Origin: JAUYQR01 sp963822435
Lineage (GTDB): Bacteria; Pseudomonadota; Alphaproteobacteria; Rhodobacterales; Rhodobacteraceae
Reading direction: 5' to 3'
Assembly: GCA_963822435.1 (NCBI GenBank)
Contig: CAWGHN010000003.1
Location: 558,001-622,000, forward strand
Length of the DNA: 64,000 nt
Shown: one piece after another, positions 25,424 to 34,024 of the stretch
Layout of the letters: every line of letters begins with the position of its first letter
Position numbering within the stretch: the first letter of the stretch is position 1
The notes under the pieces: model-generated
What the model saw: the letters and a program-made list of their open reading frames with translations, nothing else
The model's database searches: none
Told to the model about the DNA's origin: nothing
Position numbers and translations under genes: made by a program

Positions 25424-26305
25424 ATGATCGACAAGCTGGAAATGTTCATCGCGCTGGCCAAGGAACGCCACTTTGGCCGCGCCGCCGAGGTGTGCGGCGT
25501 CACCCAACCCTCGCTTTCCGGCGCGATCCGCCAGCTTGAGGAACAGTTGGGCGTCCAGCTTGTCTATCGTGGCAGCCGCTTTCAGGGCCTGACGCCCGAA
25601 GGCCAGCGTGTCCTCGACCGCGCCCTCACCATCGTCCGTGACATGCGCGACCTGAAGGACGAGATGCGCACCATCCGTTCGGGCCTGTCCGGCCACCTGC
25701 GGATCGGCGTGATCCCCACCGCCCTGCCGATGGTGGCCGACCTCACCGGCCCCTTCACCGCCCGCCACCCGAACGTCAGCGTCGCCATCCTCAGCCGCAC
25801 CAGCGCCGAAATTCTCGCCGGCATCGAAAGCCTCGATCTGGAGGCCGGCATCACCTACCTCGACAACGAGCCCCTCGGCCGCGTCGCCCAAGTGCCGCTT
25901 TACACCGAATTTTACCGCCTGCTCTGCGCTCCCGGCAGCCCCCTCGCCACCCGCCCCCGCGTCACCTGGGCCGAGGTCGCCGCCGTCCCCCTCTGCCTTC
26001 TCACCTCCGACAACCAGAACCGCCGGATCGTCAACCAGCACCTCGCCGAGGCGGGCGCGCAGGTCACACCTTCCATCGAATCGAACTCCATCATCGCGCT
26101 CATCTCGCACGTCCTGACCGGGCAATGGGCCAGCATCGTGCCAAAGAAACTGGCCGACATGTTCGCGATGGAAGGCCGCGTCGTCTCCATCCCCATCGTG
26201 GAACCGGAGGCCGAGCATACCGTCGGCCTCATCGCCGCCCGCCGCGATCCGCAAACCCCGGTGTTGCAGGCCCTGATCGACGACGCCGTGCGCATGGGCG
26301 CTTGA
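25424..26305 (+). CDS. LysR-type regulator next to the formate dehydrogenase operon
   Basis: This 293-residue transcription factor has an N-terminal winged helix-turn-helix (MFIALAKERHFGRAAEVCGV, then TQPSLSGAIRQLEEQLG) and a LysR substrate-binding domain. It lies 88 bases upstream of fdsG in the same direction, and a perfect dyad lies between them. This makes it the likely regulator of the fds operon, as LysR proteins are for fds operons in other bacteria. The inducer is unknown, but formate is the obvious candidate. The ATG at 25424 is chosen on family start patterns. Confidence 0.85.
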   Translation: MIDKLEMFIALAKERHFGRAAEVCGVTQPSLSGAIRQLEEQLGVQLVYRGSRFQGLTPEGQRVLDRALTIVRDMRDLKDEMRTIRSGLSGHLRIGVIPTALPMVADLTGPFTARHPNVSVAILSRTSAEILAGIESLDLEAGITYLDNEPLGRVAQVPLYTEFYRLLCAPGSPLATRPRVTWAEVAAVPLCLLTSDNQNRRIVNQHLAEAGAQVTPSIESNSIIALISHVLTGQWASIVPKKLADMFAMEGRVVSIPIVEPEAEHTVGLIAARRDPQTPVLQALIDDAVRMGA

Positions 26306-26322
26306 TAGCTTCAGCCTATCGT

Positions 26323-26357
26323 TTGACGGTATATCGAGATTGATTTTCCTATCAATC
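26323..26357 (+). promoter_or_regulatory. fds promoter candidate with LysR-type dyad
   Basis: GATTGAT at 26338-26344 is mirrored by ATCAATC at 26351-26357, with a six-base centre, and fits the T-N11-A pattern of LysR sites. A possible promoter TTGACG (26323-26328) -N18- TCCTAT (26347-26352) overlaps it. It lies 37 bases upstream of the fdsG start. Confidence 0.6.
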
Positions 26358-26393
26358 TGCGTATGACCGCCTCAAGCGATGCGAGGAACCCAG

Positions 26394-26864
26394 ATGCTTG
26401 ATGCTGCCACCGTAACCGACCGGATCGAGCATATTCTCGAGGCACATCAAGGGATGGAAGGCCCGCTCCTTCCCATCCTTCACGCCGTTCAGGCCGAGTT
26501 TGGCCACGTTCCGCAAACGGCCCTCCCGGTCATCGCCAAGGCGCTCAATCTCTCCAAGGCCGAAGTGCATGGCGTCGTCACCTTCTACCACGATTTCCGC
26601 GAAGCCCCCGCTGGCCGCCACATCCTGAAACTGTGCCGTGCCGAGGCGTGTCAGGCAATGGGTGCCGACCGCGTCGCCGCCCATGCGCAACAGGCACTCG
26701 GGGTCGATTGGCACGGCACCACGCCAAACGGCGCGGTCACGCTGGAACCTGTATTCTGCCTTGGCCTTTGCGCGTGCGGCCCCGCCGCCATGCTTGACGG
26801 CAAGCCCATCGGCCGCTGCGATGAGGCCCGCGTCGACGCCCTGATCGCCGAGGCCCGCGCATGA
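26394..26864 (+). CDS. fdsG: NAD-dependent formate dehydrogenase gamma subunit
   Basis: This 156-residue NuoE-like subunit carries one [2Fe-2S] cluster. The four ligands are visible in CRAEAC and CLGLCACG. It pairs with FdsB to form the diaphorase part that passes electrons from formate to NAD. The ATG at 26394 is preceded by GAGGAA; an upstream in-frame ATG at 26379 is less likely. Its stop overlaps the fdsB start by four bases. It is the first gene of the fdsGBA-fdhD-fdsD operon. Confidence 0.94.
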   Translation: MLDAATVTDRIEHILEAHQGMEGPLLPILHAVQAEFGHVPQTALPVIAKALNLSKAEVHGVVTFYHDFREAPAGRHILKLCRAEACQAMGADRVAAHAQQALGVDWHGTTPNGAVTLEPVFCLGLCACGPAAMLDGKPIGRCDEARVDALIAEARA

Positions 26865-28387
26865 AGATCTACATCCCCCTCGACACCGTCGCCATAGCCC
26901 TCGGGGCCGACGACATCGCCGCCGCCATCGAGGCGGAAGCCACCCGTCGCGGCGTGCCGGTTGACATCATCCGCAACGGATCGCACGGCATGGTCTGGCT
27001 GGAACCGCTGGTCGAGGTCGTCACACCATCGGGCCGCGTAGGCTTTGGCCCCTTTACCCTCGCCGACGTCCCCACCCTGTTCGGTGATCTCGCCGCACAT
27101 CCCAAAGCCCTCGGCCCGGTTGCCGACCTGCCGTGGATGAAAGGCCAGACCCGCCTGACCTTCGCCCGCGTCGGCATCGTCGACCCACTGTCGCTCACGG
27201 ACTACGAGGCACTCGGCGGCCTCACCGGCCTCCGCCGCGCGCTCGCCCTGCCGAAAGCCGACATCGTCGCCGAGGTTACCGCCTCGGGCCTGCGTGGCCG
27301 TGGCGGCGCGGGCTTCCCAACCGGCATCAAGTGGAAAACCGTGTCCGAGGCTGTGGCCGACCGCAAATACATCGTCTGCAACGCCGATGAGGGCGACAGC
27401 GCCACCTTTGCCGACCGGATGCTGATGGAAGGCGACCCCTTTACCCTGATCGAAGGCATGGTCATCGCGGGCCTCGCCACCGGCGCGACCAAGGGATTTG
27501 TGTACATCCGTTCGGAATACCCCGTCGCAATCCGCGTGATGGAATCCGCCTGCACCATCGCCCGCGAGGCGGGGGCTCTGGGCGCAAGCGTTCTGGGAAC
27601 CGGCCCGGCCTTCGACATCGAAATCCGCGTTGGCGCGGGCGCCTATGTCTGCGGCGAGGAAACCTCGCTTCTCAACAGCCTTGAAGGCAAGCGCGGCGTC
27701 GTCCGCGCCAAGCCGCCGCTCCCGGCCCTCGAAGGCTTCATGGGCAAGCCGACCGTCGTCAACAACGTGATCTCCCTCGCCACCATCCCGGTGATCTTCG
27801 AACGTGGTGCCGCCTTCTACAAGGATTTCGGCCTTGGCCGTTCGCGCGGCACGATCCCCCTCCAGATCGCCGGCAACGTCCGCTTCGGCGGTCTTTACGA
27901 GACCGCCTTCGGCCTCACCCTCGGCCAGATTGTTGATGAGATTGCCGGCGGTTGCGCCTCAGGTCGGCCGGTCAAGGCAGTCCAGGTCGGCGGGCCTCTG
28001 GGCGCCTACCACCCGCGCTCCGACTTCGCCACACCCTTCGGCTACGAGGAATTCGCAGGTCAGGGCGGCCTGATCGGCCACGCTGGCCTCACCATCTTCG
28101 ACGACAGCGCCGACATGCTGAAACAGGCCCGCTTCGCGATGGAATTCTGCGCCATCGAGTCTTGCGGCAAATGCACCCCCTGCCGGATCGGCGCGGTGCG
28201 AGGTGTGGAAACCATCGACCGCATCGCCAAGGGCGATGCCGCCGCCATCCCGCTTCTGACCGACCTGTGCAACACCATGAAAGCGGGATCGCTCTGCGCC
28301 CTTGGCGGCTTCACGCCCTACCCGGTAATGTCCGCCCTCACCCATTTCCCCGATGATTTCGCCCCGATGAAAGAGGCCGCCGAATGA
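26861..28387 (+). CDS. fdsB: NAD-dependent formate dehydrogenase beta subunit
   Basis: This 508-residue NuoF-like flavoprotein holds FMN, the NAD site and a [4Fe-4S] cluster. The nucleotide-binding GLRGRGGAGFPTG lies at about 143-155. GAYVCGEETSL and the cluster ligands ESCGKCTPCR (about 432-441), with a further Cys in GSLCALGG near 480, are present. An N-terminal thioredoxin-like extension of about 110 residues is typical of FdsB and absent from NuoF. Start and stop both overlap the neighbours by four bases (ATGA). Confidence 0.95.
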   Translation: MKIYIPLDTVAIALGADDIAAAIEAEATRRGVPVDIIRNGSHGMVWLEPLVEVVTPSGRVGFGPFTLADVPTLFGDLAAHPKALGPVADLPWMKGQTRLTFARVGIVDPLSLTDYEALGGLTGLRRALALPKADIVAEVTASGLRGRGGAGFPTGIKWKTVSEAVADRKYIVCNADEGDSATFADRMLMEGDPFTLIEGMVIAGLATGATKGFVYIRSEYPVAIRVMESACTIAREAGALGASVLGTGPAFDIEIRVGAGAYVCGEETSLLNSLEGKRGVVRAKPPLPALEGFMGKPTVVNNVISLATIPVIFERGAAFYKDFGLGRSRGTIPLQIAGNVRFGGLYETAFGLTLGQIVDEIAGGCASGRPVKAVQVGGPLGAYHPRSDFATPFGYEEFAGQGGLIGHAGLTIFDDSADMLKQARFAMEFCAIESCGKCTPCRIGAVRGVETIDRIAKGDAAAIPLLTDLCNTMKAGSLCALGGFTPYPVMSALTHFPDDFAPMKEAAE

Positions 28388-31278
28388 AAGACTTCATCAT
28401 CCCGGACCGCGATTTCGGCACTCCGGCGGCGAAAAGCAAACAAATGGTCACATTGACCATCGACGGCTTTGACGTCACCGTGCCCGAAGGCACCAGCATC
28501 ATGCGCGCCGCCGCCGAGGCTGGCATTTCCGTCCCCAAGCTTTGCGCCACCGACAGCATCGACGCCTTCGGGTCCTGCCGCCTCTGCCTCGTGGAAATCG
28601 AAGGCCGCAACGGCACCCCGGCCTCTTGCACCACGCCCGTCGCCCCCGGCCTCAAGGTCCACACCCAGAACGCCAAGCTGAAGCAGCTTCGCCGTGGCGT
28701 GATGGAATTGTACATCTCCGACCACCCGCTCGATTGCCTCACCTGCTCGGCCAATGGCGATTGCGAGTTGCAGGACATGGCCGGCGCGGTCGGCCTGCGC
28801 GACGTGCGGTATGAGGCGGCCCCTCTTGCTGAAATGTCCACCCACTTCCGCGCCAAAAACACCTCCGGCGAAGCCAATCCGCAGTGGATGCCGAAGGACG
28901 ACAGCAATCCCTATTTCACCTACGACCCGGCGAAATGTATCGTGTGTTCCCGCTGCGTCAGGGCCTGCGAGGAAGTCCAAGGCACCTTCGCCCTGACGAT
29001 CGAGGGCCGTGGCTGGGACAGCCGGGTGTCCTTCGGCGCGAAAACCGACAACGCTCTCGCCTCCGACTGTGTCTCCTGCGGTGCCTGCGTTCAGGCCTGC
29101 CCGACCGCCACCTTGCAGGAAAAGTCGATCATCGACATCGGCACCCCGGAACACAGCGTCATCACCACCTGCGCCTATTGCGGCGTCGGCTGTTCGTTCA
29201 AGGCCGAAATGCGCGGCGACGAGCTGGTCCGCATGACCCCCTACAAACACGGCAAGGCCAACCGCGGCCATTCCTGCGTCAAGGGCCGCTTCGCCTATGG
29301 CTACGCCAGCCACAAGGAGCGCATCCTGAACCCGATGATCCGCGACAACATCGCCGATCCGTGGAAGGAAGTCTCGTGGCCCGAGGCGATGGAATTTGCC
29401 GCCAACCGCATGAAGACGATCCAGGCCAAGCATGGCCGCCAATCCGTGGGCGTAATAACCTCCAGCCGCTGCACCAACGAAGAGGCCTTCCTCGTGCAAA
29501 AGCTGACCCGCGCCGTATTCATGAACAACAATACGGATACCTGCGCCCGCGTCTGCCATTCGCCCACCGGCTACGGCCTTGGCCAGACCTTCGGCACCTC
29601 GGCCGGCACGCAAGACTTCGATTCCGTCGAACAGACCGACGTTGTCGTGATCATCGGCGCCAACCCGACCGATGGTCACCCGGTCTTCGCCAGCCGCCTG
29701 AAAAAGCGCCTGCGCAAGGGCGCGAAATTGATCGTGATCGACCCGCGCCGCATCGACCTTGTCGACGGCCCGCACGTCAAGGCCGCCCACCACCTGCCCG
29801 TCCGCCCCGGCACCAACGTCGCAGTCATCACCGCCATCGCCCATACCATCGTGACCGAAGGCCTGTTCAACGAGGCCTTCATCCGCGAACGCTGCGATTG
29901 GGACGAATTCCAGGATTACGCCGAATTCGTCAGCCAGCCCAACCATTCGCCCGAAGCGACCGAACTCCTGACCGGCGTAAAGGCTGATGAATTGCGTGCG
30001 GCCGCAAGGCTTTACGCGATGGGCGGCAACGGTGCCATCTACTACGGCCTCGGCGTCACCGAACACTCCCAAGGCTCCACCACCGTGATCGGCATCGCCA
30101 ACCTTGCCATGCTTACCGGAAACATCGGCCGCCCCGGCGTGGGCGTGAATCCGCTGCGTGGCCAGAACAACGTGCAAGGCTCGTGCGACATGGGGTCGTT
30201 CCCGCACGAACTGCCAGGCTACCGCCACGTCAAGAACGACGCGGTCCGGTCGGTGTTCGAAGACATGTGGGGCGTGACCATCGACAACGAACCCGGCCTG
30301 CGCATCCCGAACATGCTGGACGCCGCCGTCGAAGGCTCGTTCAAGGGCCTTTACTGCCAGGGCGAGGACATCCTGCAATCGGACCCCGACACCAAGCACG
30401 TCGCCGCCGGCCTTGCCGCGATGGACTGCGTGATCGTGCAAGACCTGTTCCTGAACGAGACCGCGAACTACGCCCACGTCTTCTTCCCCGGCTCGTCCTT
30501 CCTTGAAAAGGACGGAACGTTCACAAACGCCGAACGTCGCATCAACCGCGTGCGCAAGGTCATGGCGCCGCGCAACGGCTATGCCGATTGGGAGGTGACC
30601 CAGCTTTTCGCCAACGCGATGGGCGCGAACTGGACCTACACCCACCCGGCACAGATCATGGACGAAATCGCGCTGCTCACCCCCTCCTTCGCCGGGGTCA
30701 GCTATGAAAAGCTGGAAACCATGGGCTCCGTCCAATGGCCCTGCAACGAGGCCGCGCCCGAAGGCACGCCCCTCATGCACATTGACGGTTTTGTGCGCGG
30801 CCGCGGCAAGTTCATCCGCACCGAATACGTCGCCACCGACGAACGCACCGGCCCGCGCTTCCCGCTTCTCCTGACCACCGGGCGCATCCTCAGCCAGTAC
30901 AACGTCGGCGCGCAGACGCGCCGCACCGCCAACACCGCCTGGCACGCGGAGGATCTGCTGGAAATCCACCCGCACGACGCCGAAGTGCGCGGCGTCAAGG
31001 AAGGCGACTGGGTCCGCCTCGCCTCGCGGTCGGGCGAAACCTCGCTGCGCGCCACGATCACCGACCGCGTCATGCCGGGGGTAATCTACACCACCTTCCA
31101 CCACCCCGAAACGCAGGCCAACGTCATCACCACCGACTTCTCCGATTGGGCGACGAACTGCCCGGAATACAAGGTCACCGCCGTGCAGGTCAGCCCGTCG
31201 AACGGCCCGTCGGAATGGCAGTTGAACTACGCCGAACACGCCGCCCGCGCGCGCCGCATCCTGCCTGCTGCCGAATGA
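28384..31278 (+). CDS. fdsA: NAD-dependent formate dehydrogenase alpha subunit (Mo, Cys form)
   Basis: This 964-residue catalytic subunit oxidises formate to CO2 at a bis-MGD molybdenum centre. The order is an N-terminal [2Fe-2S] domain (FGSCRLC), a NuoG-like cluster with HPLDCLTCSANGDC, and two ferredoxin-type clusters (CIVCSRCVRAC, CVSCGACVQAC). The bis-MGD domain follows and begins with the CAYCGVGC cluster. The molybdenum ligand is Cys391 followed by His392 (CHSPT), so no selenocysteine is used. The invariant Arg is expected further on. It matches the Rhodobacter capsulatus type enzyme in layout and length. Confidence 0.96.
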   Translation: MKDFIIPDRDFGTPAAKSKQMVTLTIDGFDVTVPEGTSIMRAAAEAGISVPKLCATDSIDAFGSCRLCLVEIEGRNGTPASCTTPVAPGLKVHTQNAKLKQLRRGVMELYISDHPLDCLTCSANGDCELQDMAGAVGLRDVRYEAAPLAEMSTHFRAKNTSGEANPQWMPKDDSNPYFTYDPAKCIVCSRCVRACEEVQGTFALTIEGRGWDSRVSFGAKTDNALASDCVSCGACVQACPTATLQEKSIIDIGTPEHSVITTCAYCGVGCSFKAEMRGDELVRMTPYKHGKANRGHSCVKGRFAYGYASHKERILNPMIRDNIADPWKEVSWPEAMEFAANRMKTIQAKHGRQSVGVITSSRCTNEEAFLVQKLTRAVFMNNNTDTCARVCHSPTGYGLGQTFGTSAGTQDFDSVEQTDVVVIIGANPTDGHPVFASRLKKRLRKGAKLIVIDPRRIDLVDGPHVKAAHHLPVRPGTNVAVITAIAHTIVTEGLFNEAFIRERCDWDEFQDYAEFVSQPNHSPEATELLTGVKADELRAAARLYAMGGNGAIYYGLGVTEHSQGSTTVIGIANLAMLTGNIGRPGVGVNPLRGQNNVQGSCDMGSFPHELPGYRHVKNDAVRSVFEDMWGVTIDNEPGLRIPNMLDAAVEGSFKGLYCQGEDILQSDPDTKHVAAGLAAMDCVIVQDLFLNETANYAHVFFPGSSFLEKDGTFTNAERRINRVRKVMAPRNGYADWEVTQLFANAMGANWTYTHPAQIMDEIALLTPSFAGVSYEKLETMGSVQWPCNEAAPEGTPLMHIDGFVRGRGKFIRTEYVATDERTGPRFPLLLTTGRILSQYNVGAQTRRTANTAWHAEDLLEIHPHDAEVRGVKEGDWVRLASRSGETSLRATITDRVMPGVIYTTFHHPETQANVITTDFSDWATNCPEYKVTAVQVSPSNGPSEWQLNYAEHAARARRILPAAE

Positions 31279-31302
31279 TCGGCGCAAGATGATCGGCGCA
31301 AG
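31275..31302 (+). repeat. 14-bp tandem duplication at the fdhD start
   Basis: ATGATCGGCGCAAG at 31275-31288 is repeated exactly at 31289-31302. The first ATG overlaps the fdsA stop in the usual ATGA way but now runs into TGA after five codons. The second ATG opens fdhD. Confidence 0.9.
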
Positions 31303-32089
31303 GCCCACTCCTCGACTGGCATTCGGCACCCGGGTAGACCCCGGCAGCCGGATGCTGCCCGAAGAGGTGGCCGTCGCGCTCACGTTCAACGGCACCACGC
31401 AAGCCGTGATGATGGCCACCCCCGACGATCTCGAAGACTTCGCCTACGGTTTCGCCTTCACCGAAGGCATCGCCACACAGAACGAGATTCTGTCGGTGGA
31501 AATCGAGACCCTGCCCAAGGGCCGCGATGTCCAGATCTGGCTCCACCCCGAGGCCGAAACACGCCTTGCCGCCCGCCGCCGCACCATGACCGGCCCGGTC
31601 GGTTGCGGCCTGTGCGGCATCGACAGCATCGACCAGGCGCTGCGCGACGTGCCATACGTTTTGCCATACACGTTCCAGACGTCCGCCAGCCAGGTCATGG
31701 CCGCCGTTTCCGCCCTTCCCGGCCAGCAGCGCCTGCACGACGCCACCCGCGCCGTCCACTGCGCCGGATTCTGGGCGGGGGGGCGAATCGCCGTGTCGCG
31801 TGAAGATGTAGGTCGCCACAACGCGCTTGATAAACTCGTGGGCGCAATGGTCCGCTCCGGCACTGCGCCCAGCGGCGCGGTGGTCCTGACCAGCCGCGTC
31901 TCGATCGACATGGTGCAAAAGGTCGCCATGCTGGGCGCGCCGATGATCATCGCCGTCTCGGCCCCCACCGCCGACGCCGTGACCCTTGCCGACCATGCCG
32001 GCATCACGCTCATCGCCCTCGCCCGGCCCGACCGGTTCGAGGTTTTCACCCACACAGATCGCTTGACGGAGGATAGCCATGTCGGCTGA
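31289..32089 (+). CDS. fdhD: Formate dehydrogenase accessory sulfurtransferase
   Basis: FdhD (called FdsC in fds operons) binds bis-MGD and delivers sulfur to the molybdenum centre, which FdsA needs for activity. At 266 residues it shows the signature GCGLCGIDSI and the SREDVGRHNALDKL stretch. The start at 31289 lies ten bases past the fdsA stop because of a 14-bp duplication that displaced the original overlapping start. Its stop overlaps fdsD by 11 bases. Confidence 0.94.
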   Translation: MIGARPTPRLAFGTRVDPGSRMLPEEVAVALTFNGTTQAVMMATPDDLEDFAYGFAFTEGIATQNEILSVEIETLPKGRDVQIWLHPEAETRLAARRRTMTGPVGCGLCGIDSIDQALRDVPYVLPYTFQTSASQVMAAVSALPGQQRLHDATRAVHCAGFWAGGRIAVSREDVGRHNALDKLVGAMVRSGTAPSGAVVLTSRVSIDMVQKVAMLGAPMIIAVSAPTADAVTLADHAGITLIALARPDRFEVFTHTDRLTEDSHVG

Positions 32090-32300
32090 AAAACTGGTTC
32101 ATATGGCCAACCAGATCGCGCTTTTCATGGAATCAAAGCCCCACGACGAAGGCGTGCAAGGCGTTGCCGCGCATATCAACGACTTCTGGGAACCCCGGAT
32201 GCGCCGCCAGTTGTTCGACCTGATCGACGCCGGCGGCACTGGCTTGCGCCCCTTGGTGCTGGAGGCCGCAAACGCCATCCACAGGCCCTTGGCGGCCTGA
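32079..32300 (+). CDS. fdsD: Formate dehydrogenase delta subunit
   Basis: This 73-residue protein is the small FdsD subunit found at the end of fds operons and needed for a fully active enzyme. The pattern MANQIALFMESKP, HINDFWEPRMRRQL and LRPLVLEAA is typical. It starts inside the end of fdhD and stops one base before the convergent rfbA gene ends, so there is no spacer for a separate terminator. Confidence 0.92.
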   Translation: MSAEKLVHMANQIALFMESKPHDEGVQGVAAHINDFWEPRMRRQLFDLIDAGGTGLRPLVLEAANAIHRPLAA

Positions 32301-33173
32301 TCACTCCTTCAGGACGCTTGCCAGATATTTGCCATACGAGCTTTTGGCAAAAAGCTTGGCCCGCGCCGCAAACCCCTCGCGGTCCAGCCACCCCTGCCGA
32401 AAGGCGATCTCGTCGGGCGACCCCACCTGCAAGCCCTGCCGTTCCTCCAGCGTGCGCACGAAATTCCCGGCATCCAGCAGGCTTGCCTGCGTCCCGGTAT
32501 CCAGCCACGCATACCCCCGCCCCATCCGCTCCACCCGAAGCGAACCTTCGGCCCGGTAGATCTCCAGCAGGTCGGCAATCTCCAACTCACCACGCGGTGA
32601 CGGCTTCACCTGCGCCGCCAGTTCCGGTGCGCGACCGTCCAGGAAGTAAAGCCCGGTAACGGCGTAATTCGATGGCGGCTTTTCCGGCTTTTCGATGATC
32701 GCAGACACGTTCCCCGCTGCATCGAAGGCCACCACGCCATAGCGCTCCGGGTCGGCCACACGGTAACCAAAGACCGTGCCGCCTGAAGGGTGCGCATCAG
32801 CCGAGGCCATCGCTTCGGGCAAGCCGTGGCCGAAAAATATGTTGTCGCCCAATACCATAGCCGAAGGCGCACCGGCCAGAAAATCCTTCGCCAACAGATA
32901 CGCCTGTGCCAGCCCGTCCGGCGAGGGCTGCACGATCCACGTCAGCGAAAGACCCCACTGGCTGCCATCACCAAGCAGTCGCTGAAACTGCGGCTGGTCG
33001 TCCGGCGTTGTGATCACCGCAATCTCGCGGATGCCGCCCAGCATCAGCACCGACAGCGGATAGTAGATCATCGGCTTGTCGTAGATCGGCAAAAGCTGCT
33101 TCGACACGCCGATGGTGATCGGCCAAAGCCGTGATCCTGTGCCGCCCGCCAGAATGATGCCCTTGCGTTTCAT
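32301..33173 (-). CDS. rfbA: Glucose-1-phosphate thymidylyltransferase
   Basis: RfbA (RmlA) makes dTDP-glucose from dTTP and glucose-1-phosphate, the first step to dTDP-L-rhamnose. At 290 residues it has the nucleotidyltransferase signature GGTGSRLWPIT near the N-terminus followed by SKQLLPIYDKPMIYYPLS, and the FFGHGL and YAWLDTGT segments. It is the last gene of the rfbCBDA operon; its ATG overlaps the rfbD stop by four bases. Confidence 0.96.
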   Translation of the reverse strand: MKRKGIILAGGTGSRLWPITIGVSKQLLPIYDKPMIYYPLSVLMLGGIREIAVITTPDDQPQFQRLLGDGSQWGLSLTWIVQPSPDGLAQAYLLAKDFLAGAPSAMVLGDNIFFGHGLPEAMASADAHPSGGTVFGYRVADPERYGVVAFDAAGNVSAIIEKPEKPPSNYAVTGLYFLDGRAPELAAQVKPSPRGELEIADLLEIYRAEGSLRVERMGRGYAWLDTGTQASLLDAGNFVRTLEERQGLQVGSPDEIAFRQGWLDREGFAARAKLFAKSSYGKYLASVLKE

Positions 33174-34024
33174 GCGCCAAGCTCCCTCAGGATGTCATCC
33201 AGCCCCGCCCGCCAATCGGGCCGCGCAATGCCATATGCCGCCTGCAGCGCGCCGCACTCCAGCCGAGAGTTCAGCGGCCGTTTCGCCGGTGTCGGGTAGG
33301 CCGTTGACGGTATGTCGTTCACCGCGCAACCAAGGCCTGCCCGCGCCATGATCTCGCGCGCGAACCCGGCCCAACTGGTATCCGGCACGCCCGCAAAATG
33401 ATGCGTCCCACCCGGCTCACCGCGCGCCATTGCCCGCGCCGCCACGAACAACGCATCCGCAATCGCCGCAGCCGGAGTCGGCCCGCCGATCTGGTCGGCC
33501 ACCACGTTCAAACTTTCCCGCTCGCGGCCAAGCCGCAGCATCGTCTTGACGAAATTCGCCCCATGCGCCGACACCACCCACGATGTCCGCAAGATCAAAT
33601 GCTTGCCGCCCGCCGCCCGAACGCCCACTTCGCCCGCCAGCTTGGTGCGGCCATAGGCCCCCAAAGGCGCTGTCGGATGATCGGGCCGGAACGGCTGATC
33701 GCCCGCGCCATCGAACACGTAATCCGTCGACACATGCAGGAACGGCACGCCCTTGGCCGCAGCCGCCCGCGCCATCGCGGCCGGCGCATCGCCGTTTACC
33801 ACCAGCGCCGCCGCTTCCTCCGCCTCGGCCTTGTCCACCGCCGTCCACGCCGCCGCGTTGATCACCGCGTCGAAAGCGCCCCGGTCGATCGCCAGCGCGC
33901 AGGTCGACGGGTCCGACAGATCCGCCCGGTCGCGGCCCAGCGCCGTCACCGTCACGCCCACCGGCGCCCGCCGAAGCAACTCCTGCGCAACCTGCCCGGT
34001 CTCGCCAAAGACCAGAACCCTCAC
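33170..34024 (-). CDS. rfbD: dTDP-4-dehydrorhamnose reductase
   Basis: RfbD (RmlD) carries out the final NAD(P)H-dependent reduction to dTDP-L-rhamnose. It has the Rossmann turn FGETGQVAQEL and the substrate-region STDYVFDG. The catalytic Tyr and Lys are in YGRTKLAGE. I use the GTG at 34024, giving 284 residues, because it overlaps the rfbB stop (GTGA at 34021-34024) and gives the normal family start RVLVFG. The 19 residues upstream in the open frame lie inside rfbB. Confidence 0.95.
   Translation of the reverse strand: MRVLVFGETGQVAQELLRRAPVGVTVTALGRDRADLSDPSTCALAIDRGAFDAVINAAAWTAVDKAEAEEAAALVVNGDAPAAMARAAAAKGVPFLHVSTDYVFDGAGDQPFRPDHPTAPLGAYGRTKLAGEVGVRAAGGKHLILRTSWVVSAHGANFVKTMLRLGRERESLNVVADQIGGPTPAAAIADALFVAARAMARGEPGGTHHFAGVPDTSWAGFAREIMARAGLGCAVNDIPSTAYPTPAKRPLNSRLECGALQAAYGIARPDWRAGLDDILRELGA

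Noticed and set aside
28318..31419. Very long minus-strand open frame (over 1000 codons) antisense to fdsA
   Set aside because: It mirrors the real fdsA codons in a GC-rich genome, has Gly/Ala/Val/Asp/His-rich low-complexity translation and matches no family.
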